Below are positions 1-4,878 of a stretch of 5,571 bases of DNA, piece by piece. The position numbers and the translations under genes are program-made. The notes beneath the pieces are model-generated. The model was not told the origin of the DNA. It saw nothing but the letters and a program-made list of their open reading frames with translations, and did not search any database. Source of the DNA: an uncultured Veillonella sp. (GTDB taxonomy: Bacteria; Bacillota; Negativicutes; Veillonellales; Veillonellaceae); assembly GCA_902466275.1 (NCBI GenBank), contig CABQQJ010000069.1, forward strand, positions 1 through 5,571, in the 5' to 3' direction. The stretch's first letter is position 1, and each line of letters starts with the position of its first letter.

Positions 1-572
1 CTTTGCAAGCGGTCAATTCTATTTCTAACGAATGGATACAACAACAAGATACACCGATTGCAGAAGATGTGCTTTCAGAAATAGTAAAAGAATCTACAAC
101 TCAAGCATTAGATGCTCTAATAGCAATGCGTACGGTGGAAGGTAAACATATTGAACAAGATTTATTATCACGTATCTCTACCTTAGAAAATGTCATCAAA
201 CATATTGATGAGAATAAGGCGGGAGCCGTAGAAGCGTATCGCGAGCATATAAAAGGTAAAATTCAAGAGTACTTAGTTTCTTTGGAAGCGAGTATCAGTG
301 AAGATCGTTTTTTGCAGGAAATAGCTTTACTAGCTGATAAGACTGATATTACGGAAGAGATTGTCCGATTCAGCTCACATGTGGTACAATTAAAAAACAC
401 ACTTGTAGATGAGAATTCCATCGGTCGTAAGGTGGATTTTATTTTGCAAGAAATGAATCGTGAAGTGAATACAATTGGTTCCAAAGCTATGGATTCAAGT
501 ATTACAGAGTTTGTGGTTCAACTTAAATGTGAGTTAGAAAAAATTAGAGAACAAGTACAGAATGTAGAGTAA
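1..572 (+). CDS. yicC: YicC/YloC family endoribonuclease, C-terminal part (5' end outside window)
   Basis: This is the C-terminal 189 residues of a YicC/YloC-family protein. The family is about 290 residues long, so roughly the first 100 are missing, and the TTG at 3-5 is an internal Leu codon and not a start. Family-typical blocks are visible. An ALDALIAMRTVEGKHIEQDL helix (about residues 36-54 here) ends the N-terminal YicC-like domain. The C-terminal DUF1732-type domain carries DRFLQEIALLADKTDITEE (101-119), then GRKVDFILQEMNREVNTIGSK (141-161), and ends in LEKIREQVQNVE. Members in E. coli and B. subtilis are described as metal-dependent endoribonucleases; that activity is family knowledge and is not shown here. 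The gene leads the remA-gmk-rpoZ group. The remA ribosome binding site starts one base after its stop, which suggests co-transcription and coupled translation. Family assignment is very sure; the exact RNA targets are unknown. Confidence 0.95.
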   Translation, partial: LQAVNSISNEWIQQQDTPIAEDVLSEIVKESTTQALDALIAMRTVEGKHIEQDLLSRISTLENVIKHIDENKAGAVEAYREHIKGKIQEYLVSLEASISEDRFLQEIALLADKTDITEEIVRFSSHVVQLKNTLVDENSIGRKVDFILQEMNREVNTIGSKAMDSSITEFVVQLKCELEKIREQVQNVE

Positions 573-573
573 T

Positions 574-579
574 AGGAGG
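574..579 (+). promoter_or_regulatory. Ribosome binding site of remA
   Basis: A full AGGAGG lies one base after the yicC stop codon and 7 bases before the ATG at 587. It fixes the remA start and places initiation where a ribosome finishing yicC would be released. Confidence 0.9.
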
Positions 580-586
580 TCCATAA

Positions 587-856
587 ATGAGTATTCAATT
601 ATTGAATATAGGCTTTGGTAATATGGTATCTGCTAACCGTGTTATGGCTATTATTAGTCCTGAATCCGCCCCTATAAAGCGGATGGTTCAAGATGCTAGA
701 GACAAGGGATTGCTCATTGATGCCACATATGGTCGTAAGACACGTGCTGTATTAGTTATGGATAGTGGTCAAATTGTATTATCTGCAATTCAACCAGAAA
801 CCGTAGCACATCGACTTGTGCAACATGATGTGGATGTAGATACAGTGGAATCATAG
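587..856 (+). CDS. remA: RemA-family DNA-binding regulator (DUF370, extracellular matrix regulator)
   Basis: This 89-residue protein belongs to the RemA/DUF370 family. It aligns almost without gaps to the remembered B. subtilis RemA: INIGFGN-like block at residues 6-12, SANR at 15-18, [10 protein letters not shown] at 24-33, [16 protein letters not shown] at 35-50, TRAVLVMDS at 52-60, and [10 protein letters not shown] at 65-74. In B. subtilis RemA is an oligomeric DNA-binding protein that activates biofilm-matrix and osmoprotection genes, and basic residues around R18 and R50/R51 contact DNA. Here R18 and R50 are kept and position 51 is Lys, a conservative change. The acidic C-terminal tail (DVDVDTVES) is variable in the family. 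The start at 587 follows an AGGAGG, and the stop TAG overlaps the gmk ribosome binding site. The regulon in this organism is not known; matrix control should not be assumed. Confidence 0.95.
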   Translation: MSIQLLNIGFGNMVSANRVMAIISPESAPIKRMVQDARDKGLLIDATYGRKTRAVLVMDSGQIVLSAIQPETVAHRLVQHDVDVDTVES

Positions 857-859
857 GAG
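855..859 (+). promoter_or_regulatory. Ribosome binding site that decides the gmk start
   Basis: AGGAG overlaps the last two bases of the remA TAG stop and stands 5 bases before the ATG at 865. An in-frame GTG at 859 begins on the last base of this site and so cannot be served by it, which argues for the ATG. Confidence 0.85.
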
Positions 860-864
860 TGCAT

Positions 865-1494
865 ATGTCAGACAGAGGATTATTAATCGTTATATCCGGG
901 CCATCTGGCGCAGGTAAAGGTACGATTTGTGCGAATATTCGTAAAGAAATGCCTAATTTAGTTTATTCCGTTTCTATGACAACCCGTGCTCCACGTGTGG
1001 GTGAAAAGGAAGGAATTAACTATTTCTTCCGCTCTAAAGAGGAATTTGAGTCTTTACTTAGTGAAGACGCATTCTTAGAATATGCTAAGGTATATGATAA
1101 TTACTATGGTACTCCAAAACAACATGTAATGGATTTATTAGATGATGGTAAAAGTGTACTATTAGAAATTGATATTCAAGGTGCTATGCAAGTAAAAGAA
1201 CGTTTTAGTGATGCTGTATTTATTTATATAGTGCCACCATCTCTAACTGAGTTATCTGAGCGTTTACATAACCGCGGTACAGATGCGAAAGAAGTTATTG
1301 ATAAACGGCTGTCATTAGCTTGTTCTGAATTGGCATTAGCTCATCGATATGACTATATAGTTGTAAATGATGATCTCGCAGAGGCATCAGAGAGGGTTGC
1401 TTCTATTTTACGGGCAGAATCCTGTAAGATTAGTCGTAATAAAGAGCAAATTCAATTTATTTATAAACAGTATCAAGAGTCTAAGGAGAAGTGA
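865..1494 (+). CDS. gmk: Guanylate kinase
   Basis: This gene encodes a 209-residue guanylate kinase, the cytoplasmic enzyme that phosphorylates GMP (and dGMP) to GDP with ATP. The length is normal for the bacterial family (about 205). The N-terminal P-loop is GPSGAGKG at residues 12-19. The GMP-binding region has SVSMTTRAPRVGEKEGINYFF at about 35-55, with the conserved TTR-PR-GE-G-Y pattern. EYAKVYDNYYGTP follows at 72-84 and LLEIDIQGAMQVK at 99-111. The lid RLHNRGTD (133-140) and a later Arg (148) supply the usual phosphate-contacting residues. I chose the ATG at 865 because an AGGAG sits 5 bases upstream; a GTG two codons earlier overlaps that site. The gene lies 8 bases after remA and 4 bases before rpoZ, the standard Firmicute arrangement. 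Confidence 0.98.
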   Translation: MSDRGLLIVISGPSGAGKGTICANIRKEMPNLVYSVSMTTRAPRVGEKEGINYFFRSKEEFESLLSEDAFLEYAKVYDNYYGTPKQHVMDLLDDGKSVLLEIDIQGAMQVKERFSDAVFIYIVPPSLTELSERLHNRGTDAKEVIDKRLSLACSELALAHRYDYIVVNDDLAEASERVASILRAESCKISRNKEQIQFIYKQYQESKEK

Positions 1495-1498
1495 TAGT

Positions 1499-1714
1499 AT
1501 GATGGTAAAACCTCCATTGAAAAAATTGGAAAGTCAAGTTGATAGCAAATATACTTTGGTAACATTGGCAGCTAAACGTGCTCGTGAATTAACAGATGGC
1601 GAACAATGCTTAGCTGAATCTACACATGCAACTGACAAGCCTGTATCCTTGGCATTCTATGAAATTGCCGAAGGTGAAGTGACGTATAAACGTACTAAAG
1701 AAGGCATTAAATAA
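1499..1714 (+). CDS. rpoZ: DNA-directed RNA polymerase subunit omega
   Basis: This 71-residue protein is the omega subunit, which helps the beta' subunit fold and assemble into RNA polymerase. The core family signature is DSKYTLVTLAAKRARELT at residues 15-32: the SKY/LV--AAKRAR helix that clamps beta'. A short linker leads to KPVSLAFYEIAEGEVTY (47-63), the region usually read as KP---A--EI--GK--Y. The length is within the short Firmicute range (about 65-75). Two ATG codons stand in tandem at 1499 and 1502. The AGGAG at 1484-1488 lies inside the end of gmk and is 10 bases from the first ATG and 13 from the second, so 1499 is preferred. The reading frame is open further upstream to 1367, but that part overlaps gmk and has no omega similarity. 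The gene is followed at once by a strong intrinsic terminator. Confidence 0.95.
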   Translation: MMVKPPLKKLESQVDSKYTLVTLAAKRARELTDGEQCLAESTHATDKPVSLAFYEIAEGEVTYKRTKEGIK

Positions 1715-1722
1715 GATAAATC

Positions 1723-1754
1723 AATTCCTTGTATCCTTGATACAAGGAATTTTT
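1723..1754 (+). terminator. Intrinsic terminator after rpoZ
   Basis: A perfect 13-bp stem (1723-1735 with 1739-1751) closes on a 3-base CTT loop, and a run of five T covers 1750-1754. It begins 8 bases after the rpoZ stop and ends a few bases before the coaBC ribosome binding site. It should stop, or partly stop, transcripts coming from yicC-remA-gmk-rpoZ. The T-run is short (five), so some read-through is plausible. Confidence 0.88.
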
Positions 1755-1757
1755 AAA

Positions 1758-1762
1758 AGGAG
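1758..1762 (+). promoter_or_regulatory. Ribosome binding site of coaBC, placed directly after the terminator
   Basis: AGGAG is 6 bases from the ATG at 1769 and 6 bases past the end of the 13-bp stem. There is no room for a promoter between the hairpin and this site. Confidence 0.85.
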
Positions 1763-1768
1763 AAGAAC

Positions 1769-2968
1769 ATGCGCGGAAAACATATCATTGTCGCAGTATC
1801 TGCAGGTATTGCAGCGTATAAGGCAATTGAAGTGGTAAGCAGACTTCGTAAAAAAGGGGCTGAAGTAAAGGTTGTAATGACACAAAATGCAACGCATATT
1901 GCGTCACCTTTAACGTTTGGCGAAATCAGTGGACATCCTGTAGCTCTAGACATGTTTGAACAAGTTCATCAGTGGGATGTAGAACATATTGCACTGGCCA
2001 CTTGGGCAGATGCATATGTAGTTGTGCCTGCAACAGCAAATGTGATCGGAAAAATTTATGCAGGCATTGCTGATGATATGTTAACTACAACAATTATGGC
2101 TACCACAGCACCTAAGTACCTTTGTCCTGCTATGAATACAGAAATGTATAATAATCCTATTACTCAACGCAATTTAGAAGGATTACGTTCTTTGGGGTAC
2201 CATATTATGGACCCTGCAGAAGGCTGGTTAGCTTGTGGTATTACTGGTGTAGGACGTTTACCGGAGCCCGAAGCAATTGTGGATTGGCTAGAAGCTAAAA
2301 TGTGCAGCACCAATGAGCTTGAAGGTACTACTATACTTGTTACAGCTGGCGGAACACAGGAGAGTATTGATCCTGTTCGGTATATTGGAAATCGTTCTAG
2401 CGGTAAGATGGGATATGCCATTGCAGAACAGGCTGCACACATGGGGGCTAAGGTGATATTAGTAAGTGCTCCCACATCCTTGCCTATACCAAGTGGCGTA
2501 GACTTTATTTCTGTAGATTCTGCGGTATCTATGCAGGAGGCTGTTGAAGCTCGTTATAATGATGTTAATGTAGTTATTATGGCTGCCGCTGTTTCTGACT
2601 TTAGAGTCCTTCATAAAGCAGAGCAAAAAATAAAAAAAATGGAGTCTATGACCATAGAACTTGTAAAAAATCCAGATATTCTACAAGGGTTGGGCTCTAA
2701 AAAAAGTCATCAAATTCTTGTTGGTTTTGCGGCAGAAACAGAACATGTAATCAAGTATGGTCAGGATAAAGTGGCTAGAAAAAATCTAGATATGCTTGTG
2801 GCCAATGATGTAAGCAAATCGAATGCAGGTTTTAATGTAGATACGAATGAAGGCTATTTTTTATATCCTGATAAAGAGCCTAAAGAAATGCCTAATATGA
2901 AAAAATCTGACCTTGCTCGACATATCCTTAGAGAAGTTATTGACTTAGTAGCAAACAAACATAGCTAA
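1769..2968 (+). CDS. coaBC: Bifunctional phosphopantothenoylcysteine decarboxylase / phosphopantothenate-cysteine ligase
   Basis: This 399-residue fusion enzyme carries out two steps of coenzyme A synthesis. CoaB joins cysteine to 4'-phosphopantothenate using CTP, and CoaC decarboxylates the product to 4'-phosphopantetheine using FMN. The CoaC flavoprotein domain covers about residues 1-178: AVSAGIAAYKA (9-19), the active-site His in HIALATWAD (H73), PATAN (87-91), PAMNTEMYNNP (120-130, with the conserved Asn at 123), and ACGITGVGRLPEPE (155-168, reactive Cys at 156). The CoaB domain covers about 185-399: TAGGTQESIDPVRYIGNRSSGKMG (192-215, catalytic-type Asn at 208), MAAAVSDFR (271-279), KIKK (287-290), ELVKNPDIL (297-305), VGFAAET (318-324) and KNLDMLVANDV (338-348). 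The length matches the family (about 400). The N-terminal glycine motif is usually SGGIA or TGGIA and reads SAGIA here. The start follows an AGGAG. The gene follows rpoZ as in Bacillus, but a terminator lies between them. Confidence 0.97.
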   Translation: MRGKHIIVAVSAGIAAYKAIEVVSRLRKKGAEVKVVMTQNATHIASPLTFGEISGHPVALDMFEQVHQWDVEHIALATWADAYVVVPATANVIGKIYAGIADDMLTTTIMATTAPKYLCPAMNTEMYNNPITQRNLEGLRSLGYHIMDPAEGWLACGITGVGRLPEPEAIVDWLEAKMCSTNELEGTTILVTAGGTQESIDPVRYIGNRSSGKMGYAIAEQAAHMGAKVILVSAPTSLPIPSGVDFISVDSAVSMQEAVEARYNDVNVVIMAAAVSDFRVLHKAEQKIKKMESMTIELVKNPDILQGLGSKKSHQILVGFAAETEHVIKYGQDKVARKNLDMLVANDVSKSNAGFNVDTNEGYFLYPDKEPKEMPNMKKSDLARHILREVIDLVANKHS

Positions 2969-2997
2969 CATAAATTAATTCTTGTGTGTGTTCTTTT

Positions 2998-3007
2998 AAG
3001 AAGGGTG
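2998..3007 (+). promoter_or_regulatory. Weak candidate ribosome binding site for the SulP gene
   Basis: AAGAAGGGTG is the only purine-rich stretch upstream of the ATG at 3020. Its AAGG core is about 15 bases from that ATG, longer than the 5-10 bases seen for the other genes here. The site is therefore poor, and low initiation efficiency or a different start is possible. Confidence 0.4.
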
Positions 3008-3019
3008 TGTTTTTGTTAT

Positions 3020-4684
3020 ATGTTTGCTATACAAAAAGCGTATTTAGAGGGCTCCTTAGGAAAGGGAAAATGGAGTAATAATATTATCGCCGGATTGGTC
3101 GTAGGGGTTGTGGCTCTGCCTCTAGCAATGGCCTTTGCTATTGCTAGTGGAGTTACACCGCAAGCGGGCATTTATACGGCAATCATTGCAGGTATATTTG
3201 TATCCTTGTTTGGTGGCTCCCCTGTTCAGATTGCGGGCCCTACAGGGGCATTTATCGTTCTATTGAGCAGTATCGTTGTCAATTATGGCTTTGAAGGTTT
3301 ACAAATTGCGACCATGATGGCAGGGATTATTCTGGTTTTAATGAGCGTTGCAAAGTTAGGGACAGTCATTCGGTTTATACCGACACCTGTTATTATGGGT
3401 TTTACAGCAGGTATTGGTGTTACGATCTGGGTAGGGCAATGGCCATATTTCTTTGGATTTCCACCGTTGCCTTATATGGCTCATTTCCATGAAAAATTAT
3501 GGGCTATGATTCAGTCCTTACCATACTCTGACTTACCTACATTGGGGATTGCACTCTTAAGCTTAAGTCTACTGTTAGTTTTACCTAAAATCCCATATAT
3601 TAATAAAGTTCCAGCTCCCATTGTAGCTATGATTGTTGCTACGGTTATTCAAGCTATCTACCAATTTCCTACGGTTTTAACCATTGGTAGTGCATTTGGT
3701 GGCATACCTCAAGGTTTGCCAGAATTTTCTGTACCAAAATTGAGTTTTGATAAAATCTTATCCTTAATCGGGCCGGCTTTTACAATTGCCATGCTAGGCG
3801 CTATTGAATCCTTATTGTCTGCAGTTGTTGCTGATGGTATGAGTGGCACCAAGCATGAATCTAATACTGAATTATTTGGACAAGGATTAGCTAATATATT
3901 TGCGCCATTGTTTGGTGGAATTGCATCAACCGGTGCTATTGCGCGAACTGCTACAAATATTCGTCAAGGTGGTAATTCTCCGGTGGCAGGTATTGTTCAT
4001 GCCATTACATTAGGTGCCATTCTTTTATTTTTAGCCCCATATGCAGTGTATATTCCGTTGGCATCTATGGCAGCCATATTATTTGTAGTAGCCTACAATA
4101 TGAGTGATGTACCACGTTTTATACGAATGCTTATTCTCGCACCTCGTCCAGATCAAATAATATTATTGCTTACCTTTTTCCTGACTATTTTTACGGATTT
4201 AGTAGTAGCTGTAAATGTAGGTGTAGTACTTGCAGTGTTGCAGTTTATGCGCAAAATGGTTAATACAATTGATGTGCATGAAGCAAGTAGTGCCGAATTA
4301 TCAGCACAGATTAGGCATGAGATTACAATCCATCCAGAAATAATGGTATACACTGTAGAAGGCCCATTATTCTTTGGTGCTATAAGTGCATTTGATAGAG
4401 CGTTAAACTCTATACATAAAGATCCTAAATATTTAATCATTCGTTTTGTAAAAGTACCATTTGTAGATTTAACGGGTTTACGTATTTTACGAGGTATTAT
4501 TGAAGAACTTCAAAAAAGAGGCATAGAAGTTTTGCTTAGTGATGTGAGTTACGATATACGTAGAGAGATGTATAAATCTGATTTCTTGGATATTCTGGGC
4601 CGTCATCATATGTATCGTCAGTTTGAAAGTGCCCTTCATAAGGCTGAACATGATTTAGCTTTAAAAGAGGCAAGAGAGGTATAA
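3020..4684 (+). CDS. SulP-family anion transporter with STAS domain (SLC26/SulP), substrate unknown
   Basis: This 554-residue protein is an inner-membrane transporter of the SulP family, whose members move sulfate, bicarbonate, C4-dicarboxylates or other anions. The N-terminal transport domain (about residues 18-412) is highly hydrophobic with 12 or more membrane segments. It contains the family patterns AGLVVGVVALPLAMAFAIASG (24-44), GPTGAF (73-78), GAIESLLSA (260-268), HESNTELFGQGLANIFAPLFGG (279-300) and TGAIARTATN (304-313). A cytoplasmic STAS domain follows (about 438-545) with VPFVDLTGLRIL at 479-490, where DLTG is the usual STAS loop. The total length is typical. I chose the ATG at 3020; a GTG at 2984 would add 12 Cys-rich residues (MCVLLRRVCFCY) and has no ribosome binding site. 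It lies 51 bases after coaBC with no evident terminator, so it may share that transcript. metK next door hints at sulfur metabolism, but metK has its own promoter, so the link is weak. Confidence 0.92.
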   Translation: MFAIQKAYLEGSLGKGKWSNNIIAGLVVGVVALPLAMAFAIASGVTPQAGIYTAIIAGIFVSLFGGSPVQIAGPTGAFIVLLSSIVVNYGFEGLQIATMMAGIILVLMSVAKLGTVIRFIPTPVIMGFTAGIGVTIWVGQWPYFFGFPPLPYMAHFHEKLWAMIQSLPYSDLPTLGIALLSLSLLLVLPKIPYINKVPAPIVAMIVATVIQAIYQFPTVLTIGSAFGGIPQGLPEFSVPKLSFDKILSLIGPAFTIAMLGAIESLLSAVVADGMSGTKHESNTELFGQGLANIFAPLFGGIASTGAIARTATNIRQGGNSPVAGIVHAITLGAILLFLAPYAVYIPLASMAAILFVVAYNMSDVPRFIRMLILAPRPDQIILLLTFFLTIFTDLVVAVNVGVVLAVLQFMRKMVNTIDVHEASSAELSAQIRHEITIHPEIMVYTVEGPLFFGAISAFDRALNSIHKDPKYLIIRFVKVPFVDLTGLRILRGIIEELQKRGIEVLLSDVSYDIRREMYKSDFLDILGRHHMYRQFESALHKAEHDLALKEAREV

Positions 4685-4691
4685 TAATGAC

Positions 4692-4720
4692 TTGCTTTCT
4701 CACTGTAAATACACTATAAT
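4692..4720 (+). promoter_or_regulatory. Promoter of metK (-35 TTGCTT, 17-base spacer, -10 TATAAT)
   Basis: The -35 box TTGCTT (4692-4697) matches four of six consensus positions, the spacer is exactly 17 bases, and the -10 box TATAAT (4715-4720) is perfect. Transcription would start near the G at 4727, just before the riboswitch aptamer at 4731. The promoter begins 7 bases after the SulP stop codon. Confidence 0.88.
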
Positions 4721-4730
4721 ATTTCTGTAA

Positions 4731-4829
4731 CTCATCAAGAGTAGTGGAGGGATAGGCCCTGTGAAGCTACAGCAACCATTCCAAGCGGAAAAGGTGCTAA
4801 TTCCTATGACAAATGTCGTTAGATGGGAG
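4731..4829 (+). ncRNA. SAM-I (S-box) riboswitch aptamer controlling metK
   Basis: The sequence carries the S-box consensus in order: CTCATCAAGAG (4731-4741), GTGGAGGGA and GGCCCTGTGAA (4744-4765), AGCAACC (4771-4777), AAGGTGCTAATTCC (4791-4804), and a closing GATGGGAG (4822-4829). P1 pairs CTCATC (4731-4736) with GATGGG (4822-4827), with one G-U pair. P2 uses GTAG 4741-4744 with CTAC 4767-4770, and an inner AGGG 4748-4751 with CCCT 4757-4760. P3 pairs TTCC 4779-4782 with GGAA 4787-4790 inside an outer ACC/GGT stem. P4 pairs GACA 4808-4811 with TGTC 4814-4817. S-box RNAs bind S-adenosylmethionine and turn off methionine and SAM synthesis genes in Firmicutes. Placement directly upstream of the SAM synthetase gene gives product feedback control. 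Confidence 0.97.
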
Positions 4830-4839
4830 GGTCTCTCAT
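4823..4839 (+). promoter_or_regulatory. Antiterminator hairpin of the metK riboswitch
   Basis: ATGGGAG (4823-4829) can pair over 7 bp, with one G-U, to CTCTCAT (4833-4839) across a 3-base GGT loop. This hairpin uses the 3' strand of aptamer stem P1 and the 5' strand of the terminator, so it excludes both. When SAM is bound P1 holds 4822-4827 and the terminator can form; without SAM the antiterminator can form and transcription continues into metK. Confidence 0.75.
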
Positions 4840-4861
4840 GAGTACATGAGAGGCTTTTTTT
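4831..4861 (+). terminator. Riboswitch-controlled intrinsic terminator before metK
   Basis: GTCTCTCATG (4831-4840) pairs with CATGAGAGGC (4845-4854) over 10 bp, one of them G-U, around an AGTA loop, followed by seven T (4855-4861). It is the expression platform of the SAM-I riboswitch. It may also end any transcript reading in from the SulP gene, since no other terminator is seen there. Confidence 0.95.
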
Positions 4862-4867
4862 CGTATT

Positions 4868-4873
4868 AGGAGG
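4868..4873 (+). promoter_or_regulatory. Ribosome binding site of metK
   Basis: A full AGGAGG is 5 bases before the ATG at 4879 and 6 bases after the terminator T-run. It lies outside the terminator hairpin, so control looks transcriptional and not through masking of this site. Confidence 0.92.
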
Positions 4874-4878
4874 ATAAA

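Noticed and set aside
859..864. GTG at 859 as a start for guanylate kinase
   Set aside because: It begins on the last base of the AGGAG site and has no other ribosome binding site; the ATG at 865 has correct spacing.
1367..1498. Upstream extension of the rpoZ reading frame
   Set aside because: It overlaps gmk in another frame, has no omega-subunit similarity, and a ribosome binding site and tandem ATG at 1499 mark the true start.
1665..1690. TTGCCG...TATAAA inside rpoZ as a coaBC promoter
   Set aside because: The spacer is only 14 bases; it could not be called with confidence, and its transcript would still cross the terminator.
2164..2475. Minus-strand open frames opposite yicC, coaBC, the SulP gene and metK
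   Set aside because: All lie entirely opposite well-supported genes, lack ribosome binding sites or recognisable domains, and look like shadows of coding sequence.
2940..2976. TTGACT (2940-2945) as the -35 box of a promoter for the SulP gene
   Set aside because: No reasonable -10 box lies 16-18 bases downstream; the nearest partial matches (TAACAT, CATAAA) need spacers of 20 or more bases.
2991..3002. TTCTT-TT-AAGAA inverted repeat between coaBC and the SulP gene
   Set aside because: Five A/T-rich pairs with a two-base loop and no T-run directly after; too weak for a terminator and not distinctive enough for an operator.
4680..4685. Second TATAAT at the end of the SulP gene
   Set aside because: The sequence 17 bases upstream (AGCTTT) is not a -35 box, and the downstream promoter at 4692-4720 is far better.
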